Assembly (NCBI GenBank): GCA_019648995.1
Contig: BLXT01008186.1
Location: 653,371 to 677,072, forward strand
DNA from: Plakobranchus ocellatus
Lineage: Eukaryota; Mollusca; Gastropoda; Plakobranchidae
DNA: 23,702 nt
Direction: 5' to 3'
The position numbers were made by a program, and so were the translations under genes. This document shows, piece by piece, positions 21,401 to 23,702 of the stretch. The notes under the pieces are model-generated. The model had not been told where the DNA came from and searched no databases. It was given only the letters and a program-made list of their open reading frames with translations. The first letter of the stretch is position 1. Every line of letters begins with the position of its first letter.

Positions 21401-23012
21401 GGTTCATGCATGTTTGCCGCTAGCTGGTGTAGAGGTCAACACAGTTGATCAGTACCAGGGGCGAGACAAAAGTGTCATCATTGTCTCATTTGTTCGCACT
21501 GAAACAGACAATGTACGATCATTATTAGTGTTTACTCCTTTTTTTTTTCACTTGTCCTGATTTTGAAAAACGATGTTTTGAGATGAACTATGAGATTCAA
21601 GGCTCGCAAATAATAGATGAAGCTTTGAGAAATATTTAAAGTTAAAGTAATCCTTAACAGTTTTCACTTTTATAGTGCATGTGAAAAGTCTATGAAATAA
21701 TCAGCATTTGAGTCACAGTCAGGAGAATTTAGGTAATCCTTAAAAGCTCCTTGAAAATACAGGGACTATTGAAATTAAAATCTTTTCTCAATTGAAAACT
21801 ACATAACCTTGCAACTTAGATTCCTTCTATCTATTCACCTATACAAAAAACATAATTTACATTTTTCATTATTTTGAAGAAGAAAAAAGATTTATCTTGA
21901 TGTTGAAATTTTTAAATTACCTTATTTTGATGGAACCTTACTTTCTTCTAGTTCACTATTTTGAAATATGTTATTAGCAAAATCTAATTTACTAAAAAAT
22001 GGTTTCAAAATAGATAAAATTGCTTTATTTACAAGCCCTGGCAATATACAGTCTTTGTGCACATTTTTTTCTATCCTCTGAAATATTAATGAAAAACATA
22101 ACTCATCTGTATATTTCTTTTTTTCTTTCTGAATATGGAACTCCTTAATATAAAGAGTTGTTTCATTGATAATGTAAATTCATATTATGTACGAGTGACC
22201 AATTAAAAAAAAATTTTAACTAAATTTTAAAAAAATTATTTTTAATGCTTTGGTTTTAATTTAACATATAATACTTTAACAAATTGATTGGTAAATGACA
22301 TATACTTGAATATTTTAATGTAGGTGTTAATTTTTTTCATAACTTTCTTGTAGTTGGCAATGATGAAAACATATAAAGCTACTTGATATTTTATAAACTA
22401 AGTGATGTCCACAGCCTTTTCTGATGAAAAAACTGCATTGTTGAGGGCATTTTAAAAACCATGGAGGGCCTGCAAGTTTATTGAATTACTTTATTGTCCT
22501 AAAAACTGTAGTGTCTTTATGGTGCGATGATAGATGTCACAACAGATTTTTTGTTTCAAATCACATTTGTTGCATAAGTTTTTTGGGACTTTTTCACTCA
22601 TATCTTAAATATATTCATTCAGCGGTTAAGCAAAGACCCTTTCAATCAAAATTTTTTGCTTAGCTATCAAACAAAAAAGTGCTTTAACTCTTTTTCCCCT
22701 ACTGAAATCTATTGTCACACGCAAAACTGAATGAGAATCTCATCTTTAATTGAATAAAAATTGTTAATCATTGAGTTTCTTTCATTCTGTCAATTGTGGA
22801 TTCATAGGAATGAGTTTTATTCTATTGATTTGCATGGGGTTTTTTTCCCCCTCTTTCTCACTCAGGTGGGAGAGTTGCTGAAAGATCTGCGGCGTCTCAA
22901 TGTGGCTCTGACCCGAGCACGATGCAAGCTAATCCTGATAGGCAACACCGTGGCTTTAAAAGTTTATGACAACCTGGCACCTCTGCTCTCCTGGCTTCAA
23001 GAGACTCAAAAT
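569..23012 (+). CDS. DNA2: DNA2 ATP-dependent nuclease/helicase, 22 exons, partial at both ends
   Basis: Joining 569-700, 3820-3876, 4247-4289, 4861-4956, 5615-5732, 6295-6466, 6989-7174, 7733-7852, 8250-8393, 8967-9092, 9555-9634, 10288-10340, 10761-10809, 11278-11393, 12283-12417, 13150-13346, 14169-14255, 16072-16177, 19502-19576, 20155-20244, 21330-21512 and 22866-23012 gives 2512 nt with no stop and matching phases: one spare base, then 837 codons (residue 1 is the Tyr at 570). Nuclease residues are D71 (GKIDLTV) and E94/K96 (PLELKTGK). Iron-sulfur cysteines are C192, C195 and C201. Helicase motifs are GFPGTGKT (454-461), [18 protein letters not shown] (567-572), GDPKQLPP (593-600), QYRMN (632-636), [13 protein letters not shown] (763-775) and [11 protein letters not shown] (797-807). 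In known DNA2 the nuclease trims 5' flaps made in Okazaki-fragment synthesis and, with RPA and a RecQ helicase, resects DNA ends; it acts in the nucleus and mitochondria. All key residues are present, so it looks functional. Upf1-like helicases share the SF1B motifs but lack this nuclease and cysteine set. Confidence 0.96.
701..3819 (+). other. intron 1, 3119 bp
   Basis: Mostly AT-rich unique-looking sequence. It holds a CpG-richer patch near 1355-1660, a 20-bp perfect palindrome at 1787-1806, a possible 9-nt microexon at 2396-2404, T runs at 2621-2636 and 3263-3280, and a (TA)n tract at 3745-3771 just before the acceptor. No conserved coding signal was found on either strand; the open frames here are short and resemble no DNA2 segment. 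Confidence 0.75.
3745..3771. repeat. (TA)n microsatellite beside T runs
   Basis: About 13 TA units between two T runs, 49 bp before the exon B acceptor. A shorter (TA)n lies at 80-97. Confidence 0.95.
3820..3876 (+). CDS. DNA2: DNA2 exon B (linker into the nuclease core)
   Basis: Residues 45-62 and part of 63: [19 protein letters not shown]. It matches human VVKPMDIEESIWSPR. The acceptor TTTGCAG is preceded by a T tract and the donor is AG|GTAAAA. Phase 2 on both sides. Intron 2 (3877-4246, 370 bp) shows nothing beyond AT-rich sequence. Confidence 0.93.
4247..4289 (+). CDS. DNA2: DNA2 exon C (catalytic Asp of the nuclease)
   Basis: Residues 64-77, [15 protein letters not shown]71 corresponds to the metal-binding Asp of the PD-(D/E)XK fold (human D277, in GKIDVTV). 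The acceptor TTTCAG and donor CAG|GTAATT are clear; at 43 nt it is the shortest exon here. Intron 3 (4290-4860, 571 bp) holds an A/C-rich low-complexity stretch at about 4300-4420 and nothing else recognised. Confidence 0.95.
4861..4956 (+). CDS. DNA2: DNA2 exon D (catalytic Glu-x-Lys)
   Basis: Residues 78-109, including [12 protein letters not shown]94 and K96 are the second half of the nuclease active site (human E293 and K295). Phase 0 on both sides. The acceptor is ATGTGAAG, with its T tract about 24-34 bases upstream; the donor is CAG|GTAAAA. Intron 4 (4957-5614, 658 bp) is AT-rich with no coding signal; an open frame at 5302-5526 looks fortuitous. Confidence 0.95.
5615..5732 (+). CDS. 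DNA2: DNA2 exon E (nuclease domain)
   Basis: Residues 110-148 and the first base of 149: [20 protein letters not shown] and onward to KPESKS. It matches human [23 protein letters not shown]. The acceptor is TCCACAG and the donor is AGTG|GTAAGT, a strong site. Leaves in phase 1. Confidence 0.95.
6000..6034. repeat. Poly-T run
   Basis: About 35 consecutive T, followed by a second short T run before the duplicated acceptor. The corresponding run in the second copy contains the NNNN gap. Confidence 0.95.
6070..6111 (+). pseudogene. Truncated copy of DNA2 exon 6 (probable artefact)
   Basis: These 42 bases repeat the first 42 of the real exon at 6295 and have the same acceptor before them. There is no donor after them. 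Read in frame, the sequence passes straight into duplicated intron DNA, so use of this acceptor would break the protein. It is treated as non-functional and probably an assembly product. Confidence 0.75.
6268..6271. other. Assembly gap (NNNN) inside a poly-T run
   Basis: Four ambiguous bases interrupt a T run at about 6239-6281. The true length of the T tract, and of intron 5, is therefore uncertain. Confidence 0.98.
6295..6466 (+). CDS. DNA2: DNA2 exon F (4Fe-4S cysteines)
   Basis: Residues 150-205 and part of 149 and 206. It contains [15 protein letters not shown] and then [11 protein letters not shown]. The spacing C192-x2-C195-x5-C201 matches the three C-terminal iron-sulfur ligands of human DNA2 (C393, C396, C402); the fourth (human C136) would be upstream of the window. 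The acceptor is TCTTTCAG and the donor is CG|GTGAGA. Phase 1 in, phase 2 out. Confidence 0.96.
6643..6744 (+). mobile_element. SINE family 2, copy A (5' truncated, with A tail)
   Basis: 6643-6733 matches the reverse complement of 14391-14516, most clearly over GCCTGA-GGAGG, TTGATATCATCTT and GTGGACTGGCTATACACC. A run of about 11 A (6734-6744) follows, as expected of retroposition. The head is truncated or decayed: CCTGAGTCTGCAGTG aligns with CCGAGTTCTGCAGTG of copy B. It lies in intron 6 (6467-6988), where nothing else is seen. Confidence 0.7.
6989..7174 (+). CDS. DNA2: DNA2 exon G (between the iron-sulfur site and the OB-like region)
   Basis: Residues 207-267 and the split codons: [20 protein letters not shown], then [20 protein letters not shown] and [13 protein letters not shown]. 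The start matches the human segment after CALYSR, and the Phe/Trp-rich helix matches human LEYFSLWCLMLTLE. The acceptor is TAAATCAG after a T tract; the donor AAAG|GTTTGT is moderate. Intron 7 (7175-7732, 558 bp) shows nothing recognisable. Confidence 0.92.
7733..7852 (+). CDS. DNA2: DNA2 exon H
   Basis: Residues 269-307 and split codons: [20 protein letters not shown] and onward to SLTFSRHP. It corresponds to human MEKSGSCIGNLIRMEHVKI. The acceptor is ATGACCCAG and the donor AG|GTAATG. Less conserved than the catalytic exons, but the phase fits both neighbours. Intron 8 (7853-8249) is AT-rich with nothing recognised. Confidence 0.88.
8250..8393 (+). CDS. DNA2: DNA2 exon I (beta-rich, OB-like region)
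   Basis: Residues 309-355 and split codons: [20 protein letters not shown], then [19 protein letters not shown]. It matches human [28 protein letters not shown]. The acceptor is TTATGTCCAG. The donor ACAG|GTGGAG departs from consensus at +4 and +6. Phase 2 on both sides. Intron 9 (8394-8966) has no recognised feature. Confidence 0.92.
8967..9092 (+). CDS. DNA2: DNA2 exon J
   Basis: Residues 357-397 and split codons: [20 protein letters not shown] and then [12 protein letters not shown]. It matches human FRLDQ...GNLSKLMENT. The acceptor TTTATTAG has a weak pyrimidine tract; the donor GG|GTGAGG is good. Confidence 0.92.
9346..9430 (+). mobile_element. SINE family 2, copy B (tRNA-like head only)
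   Basis: Contains a box A-like TGGCACAGTTTCT at about 9356-9368, then TTGCCCCGAGTTCTGCAG at 9377-9394, then a box B-like GCAGGTTTGAGTTCTATCC at 9407-9425. The first two parts match the reverse complement of copy C near 14461-14500, and CTGCAGTGA-CC is shared with copy A. The body and tail of the family were not found here. It lies in intron 10 (9093-9554). Confidence 0.5.
9555..9634 (+). CDS. DNA2: DNA2 exon K
   Basis: Residues 399-424 and split codons: [19 protein letters not shown] and SKSCLYK. It matches human KLRDLIIDFREPQF. The acceptor TTCTATCTAG and donor AAAG|GTAAAA are acceptable. It leaves in phase 1, joining GTG of the next exon. Intron 11 (9635-10287, 653 bp) is AT-rich with nothing recognised. 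Confidence 0.9.
10288..10340 (+). CDS. DNA2: DNA2 exon L (Q-motif-like start of the helicase; GC donor)
   Basis: Residues 426-442, [23 protein letters not shown] is the conserved start of the DNA2 helicase domain (human LKGLNKPQRQAMKK), where the Gln is expected to contact the adenine of ATP. The acceptor is TTTTCAG. The donor is AAG|GCAAGT, a GC rather than GT site; no GT nearby keeps the frame and the conserved KVLMAKDY junction. Confidence 0.94.
10341..10760 (+). other. intron 12, GC-AG type
   Basis: Starts GCAAGTG after AAG and ends TGTCTTGCAG. Apart from the C at +2, the donor matches the U1 consensus at every position from -3 to +6 that I can judge, which is typical of the minority GC-AG class. 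The rest is AT-rich with an imperfect T run; no other feature. Confidence 0.9.
10761..10809 (+). CDS. DNA2: DNA2 exon M (Walker A, first half)
   Basis: Residues 443-458 and the first base of 459: [16 protein letters not shown]. It supplies the first part of the P-loop GFPGTGKT. The intron falls after the first base of the Gly codon before the catalytic Lys. The acceptor is TCTTGCAG and the donor CTG|GTAATA. Intron 13 (10810-11277, 468 bp) shows nothing else. Confidence 0.96.
11278..11393 (+). CDS. DNA2: DNA2 exon N (Walker A Lys, motif Ia)
   Basis: Completes Gly459, then residues 460-497: [18 protein letters not shown], then [21 protein letters not shown]460 is the ATP-binding Lys (human K654 region). 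SYTHSAVDN is the DNA2/Upf1-type motif Ia. The acceptor is CTCCTCAG; the donor AAG|GTGGGG is weaker than average. Confidence 0.97.
11394..12282 (+). other. intron 14, 889 bp
   Basis: AT-rich. A diverged direct repeat lies at about 11482-11667: CCTTAATCTG occurs at 11488 and 11563, and AAGCCTACTTT at 11501 and 11597. AGATCTAG-like hexamers cluster near 12020-12050. It ends in a strong T tract and TTTCCAG. No gene is seen. Confidence 0.7.
11482..11667. repeat. Diverged two-unit direct repeat
   Basis: Two units of about 80-105 bp share CCTTAATCTG, AAGCCTACTTT-CAAAA and a following AT-rich stretch; the second carries about 20 extra bases between the first two blocks. A partial third TTTAATCTGAG occurs near 11670-11681. 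Probably an old local duplication. Confidence 0.45.
12283..12417 (+). CDS. DNA2: DNA2 exon O (after motif Ia)
   Basis: Residues 498-542: [20 protein letters not shown], then [18 protein letters not shown]. It matches human IGFLRLGQIQKVHPAIQQ and the SIKSLALLEELYNS segment. Phase 0 on both sides. The acceptor TTTTCCAG and the donor TAT|GTAAGT are strong. Intron 15 (12418-13149, 732 bp) shows only AT-rich sequence and a short (TG)n at 13099-13111. Confidence 0.94.
13150..13346 (+). CDS. DNA2: DNA2 exon P (Walker B DEAS and motif III)
   Basis: Residues 543-607 and part of 608: [16 protein letters not shown], then [20 protein letters not shown], then [20 protein letters not shown]569 and E570 are the Mg-ATP residues; GDPKQLPP is motif III. 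The acceptor AAAACAAG has a poor pyrimidine tract but is the only AG giving the human-like FYDSY/SIVATSC join. The donor is AG|GTAAGT. The exon is noticeably more GC- and CpG-rich than its surroundings. Confidence 0.97.
13361..13638 (-). mobile_element. tRNA-derived SINE family 1, minus-strand copy
   Basis: The reverse complement opens with a tRNA-like head: box A-like GGCTCATCTGGTAGGGCAG and box B GGGTTCGATTCCCAG. A conserved body block follows (13433-13471), and then the tail. The same element lies in the other orientation at 15556-15832. Its 3' end reaches about 14 bp from the exon P donor. The tRNA cloverleaf is not intact enough for a working tRNA. Confidence 0.85.
14169..14255 (+). CDS. 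DNA2: DNA2 exon Q (QYRM motif)
   Basis: Residues 609-636 and split codons: [14 protein letters not shown], then [10 protein letters not shown]. It matches human ALGMSESLFKRLEQ...LTVQYRMNS. QYRM is a helicase motif (IV region) used in DNA and nucleotide contact. At 87 nt with phase 2 on both sides, skipping would remove 29 residues without shifting the frame. The acceptor is CTTTTCAG; the donor AG|GTGGAA is weak. Confidence 0.96.
14391..14516 (-). mobile_element. SINE family 2, copy C
   Basis: Read on the minus strand it begins GGGGGCGTCGGTGGCACAG, passes through CTGCCCCGAGATCTGCAGG and ends GTGGACTGGCTATATAC. Copies A and B on the plus strand share its parts. The start is box A-like, but box B appears deleted here compared with copy B. 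It is the most complete of the three copies. Confidence 0.65.
15556..15832 (+). mobile_element. tRNA-derived SINE family 1, plus-strand copy
   Basis: The head starts GGAGGAGC; box A-like GTGCTCATCTGGTAGGGCAG is at about 15568-15587 and box B-like AGGTTCAAATTCCAG at about 15611-15625. A body block at 15720-15758 matches 13433-13471 (reverse complement) with about one mismatch in 39. The tail ends in CACTATACTTTC. Box B has lost its canonical CGA, and the two copies differ at scattered places, so this is probably not a recent insertion. Confidence 0.85.
16072..16177 (+). CDS. DNA2: DNA2 exon R
   Basis: Completes Arg637, then residues 638-672: [20 protein letters not shown], then [14 protein letters not shown]. 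It matches human [23 protein letters not shown]. The acceptor is TTTGATCAG after a long T tract; the donor TCG|GTAATG is acceptable. Leaves in phase 0. Confidence 0.94.
16985..16990. repeat. Target-site duplication, left (TAACAC)
   Basis: Exact direct copy of 19151-19156, abutting the left terminal inverted repeat. Confidence 0.8.
16991..19150. mobile_element. Non-autonomous DNA transposon, 2160 bp
   Basis: The left end is CAGACCTGCCAAC (16991-17003). The right end, reverse-complemented, is CAAACCTGCCAAC (19138-19150): 12 of 13 match. TAACAC directly flanks both sides (16985-16990 and 19151-19156), a 6-bp target-site duplication. TTYCTGTGAG-like motifs recur just inside the right end (about 19076, 19097 and 19119), and a related TTTTCACAGAG lies inside the left end; these could be transposase-binding repeats. 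No open frame inside resembles a transposase. The superfamily cannot be assigned from these ends alone. Confidence 0.8.
18190..18488. repeat. Three (CT)n microsatellite tracts inside the transposon
   Basis: Tracts at about 18190-18229 (interrupted), 18340-18408 (about 34 pure units) and 18462-18488. The open frames across them are only Ser-Leu or Arg-Glu repeats and are not genes. Length variation between individuals is likely. Confidence 0.95.
19151..19156. repeat. Target-site duplication, right (TAACAC)
   Basis: Exact direct copy of 16985-16990, abutting the right terminal inverted repeat. Confidence 0.8.
19502..19576 (+). CDS. DNA2: DNA2 exon S
   Basis: Residues 673-697: [18 protein letters not shown] then VFIDTQK. 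It aligns with human [21 protein letters not shown]. Phase 0 on both sides. The acceptor CTTTTCCAG is good; the donor AAG|GTATCT is moderate. The join to exon R is about 10 residues shorter than in human. Intron 19 (19577-20154, 578 bp) shows nothing recognised. Confidence 0.9.
20155..20244 (+). CDS. DNA2: DNA2 exon T
   Basis: Residues 698-727: [20 protein letters not shown] then [10 protein letters not shown]. It matches human [27 protein letters not shown]. Phase 0 on both sides. The acceptor is GTGATCACAG and the donor AAA|GTGAGT is good. Confidence 0.92.
20245..21329 (+). other. intron 20, 1085 bp
   Basis: AT-rich with T runs near 20270-20290 and 20538-20550 and a cluster of AGATCTA-like hexamers at 20770-20905. 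An open frame at 20950-21210 has no recognisable similarity and lacks exon-like boundaries that fit the DNA2 phase. Nothing else is seen. Confidence 0.7.
21330..21512 (+). CDS. DNA2: DNA2 exon U (motifs IVa/V)
   Basis: Residues 728-788: [16 protein letters not shown], then [20 protein letters not shown] and FVRTETDN. It matches human IGIIAPYRQQL and [28 protein letters not shown]. R742 and the QGRDKS loop are conserved in SF1B helicases. The acceptor is GCAATTCAG after a T tract. The donor AAT|GTACGA is weak, but the join to VGELLKD is the expected one. Confidence 0.97.
21513..22865 (+). other. intron 21, 1353 bp
   Basis: Strongly AT-rich with many A and T runs; no coding signal, repeat family or RNA gene recognised on either strand. 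It ends in CCCCCTCTTTCTCACTCAG, a strong acceptor. If it were retained, translation would stop at 21558-21560 after 15 extra residues, losing motif VI. Confidence 0.75.
22866..23012 (+). CDS. DNA2: DNA2 exon V (motif VI; last recognised exon)
   Basis: Residues 789-837: [20 protein letters not shown], then [20 protein letters not shown] and LSWLQETQN. It matches human [25 protein letters not shown]. R805 lies in motif VI, which contacts the ATP gamma-phosphate. I end the exon at AAT|GTATCC because homology stops there, but this donor is weak and the frame stays open to TAG at 23094-23096. Human DNA2 has about 23 more residues; the normal last exon is probably beyond the window. Confidence 0.9.
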
Positions 23013-23048
23013 GTATCCTTTTACGTTTTCGTTTCGCTGCTGGGGAAA

Positions 23049-23617
23049 TTCGACCAATGTAAAAACAGTGGGGGTAAACTGAGACTCTCAGATTAGTCCA
23101 TTTGGTGAATTCAATAATTAGCCTGTTGTGTTTCAATTTTGAGCATTCTTAATGATGACTTGTTCATTGCAAATATCAGATTTGATCACAGACATTTTTA
23201 TTTTAATGTTCATCGTTGATAGTTTTTTACACGATTTTTTTTTTGTGGGGGGTGGGGGGATCTTTATTGCACTGCAATATCAAGCCCCTTCGCCTCCCCC
23301 CTCCCCTCCTACACACAAAAAAAAAAACCATCAAAGACTGCATTCACTACTGTTGCAATCATAATAATTGTGGCATTTAGTTGTATGCGGTGTTAATCAA
23401 TTATGAGCATACATTACTCCACCTTTCCCTGCATTTTACATCAACATATACAATAAATGTAATGTAGGTACCCCAGACTCGCCTCTGCGGCAGAAAATTT
23501 CGATATTTTGTCTAATTTAACTAAACTAGGGCATCTTTTCTTTAAAGAGCACATTTATGAAACACATATCACTAATCTGAGAGTCAGTTTACCCCCACTG
23601 TTCTTACATTGGTCGAA
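23049..23617. mobile_element. Inverted-repeat element (MITE-like or foldback), 569 bp
   Basis: The arm at 23049-23097 (starting TTCGACCAATGTAAAAACAG) is repeated inverted at 23571-23617. I count one substitution and a 2-base indel over about 48 bp, and homology ends sharply on both sides. The interior of about 470 bp has no coding capacity; it holds a G-rich run (23246-23259), a C-rich run (about 23293-23308) and AATAAA at 23452-23457. I found no clear target-site duplication, so a local inverted duplication is also possible. Confidence 0.65.
23452..23457 (+). terminator. Possible poly(A) signal AATAAA in the inverted-repeat element
   Basis: It would serve a transcript that reads through exon V and stops at 23094-23096. 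AATAAA is common in AT-rich DNA, so this is only a candidate. Confidence 0.25.
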
Positions 23618-23702
23618 GGGGGTAGCGGTATAGGAGACATAGGGATAAAACCCTACCCTATAAACAGGAGAAGTAAGGCGGCTCCTTCCCTCCGCTAGCC
23701 TG
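23618..23702. other. Window end, unassigned
   Basis: More GC-rich than the introns, with a short imperfect fold, AGGGATAAAACCCTACCCT, at 23641-23659. No exon or repeat could be assigned. Confidence 0.4.

Noticed and set aside
23469..23513. Possible terminal exon after TGTAATGTAG (VPQTRLCGRKFRYFV then stop)
   Set aside because: The phase fits exon V, but the sequence does not resemble the DNA2 C-terminus, the acceptor has no pyrimidine tract, and it lies inside the inverted-repeat element.
1..23702. CRISPR arrays, operons or bacterial ribosome-binding sites
   Set aside because: No spaced direct repeats or compact gene layout; spliceosomal introns throughout show animal nuclear DNA.

Overview
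This is animal nuclear DNA, AT-rich and full of introns, and it holds one gene on the + strand. The 22 exons found here run from 569 to 23012 and splice in a consistent reading frame into 837 residues. They encode DNA2, the ATP-dependent nuclease/helicase of DNA replication and end resection. The N-terminal exons (in human DNA2 about 210 residues, including the first iron-sulfur cysteine) lie upstream of the window. The last 20-30 residues are either downstream or are replaced by a repeat-derived end. I see no second gene, no true tRNA or rRNA, and nothing bacterial.

The organism is probably a mollusc, and perhaps a gastropod. This is inferred from vertebrate-like DNA2 motifs with many short exons and roughly 400-900 bp introns, tRNA-derived SINEs, long TA/CT/T simple repeats, and many AGATCTAG-like hexamers of the kind I associate with gastropod genomes. 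That placement is low to moderate confidence.

Layout. 569-7174: the PD-(D/E)XK nuclease domain (catalytic Asp in exon 3, Glu-x-Lys in exon 4) and the last three cysteines of the 4Fe-4S cluster (exon 6). 6989-9634: the linker and OB-like region. 10288-23012: the SF1 helicase core, with Walker A (exons 13-14), motif Ia (exon 14), DEAS Walker B and motif III (exon 16), the QYRM motif (exon 17), and motifs V and VI (exons 21 and 22).

The introns carry the unusual content. There is a GC-AG intron (10341-10760). A tandem duplication next to an NNNN gap copies part of exon 6 (5888-6336). Two opposed copies of one tRNA-derived SINE flank exon 17, whose skipping would keep the frame. A second SINE family has three copies. 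A 2160-bp non-autonomous DNA transposon has a clear 13-bp terminal inverted repeat and a 6-bp target-site duplication (16991-19150). A 569-bp inverted-repeat element lies 36 bp after the last recognised exon and would supply an alternative stop codon and poly(A) signal. I found no wholly new gene system; the points to follow are the transposable elements and their possible effects on DNA2 splicing.
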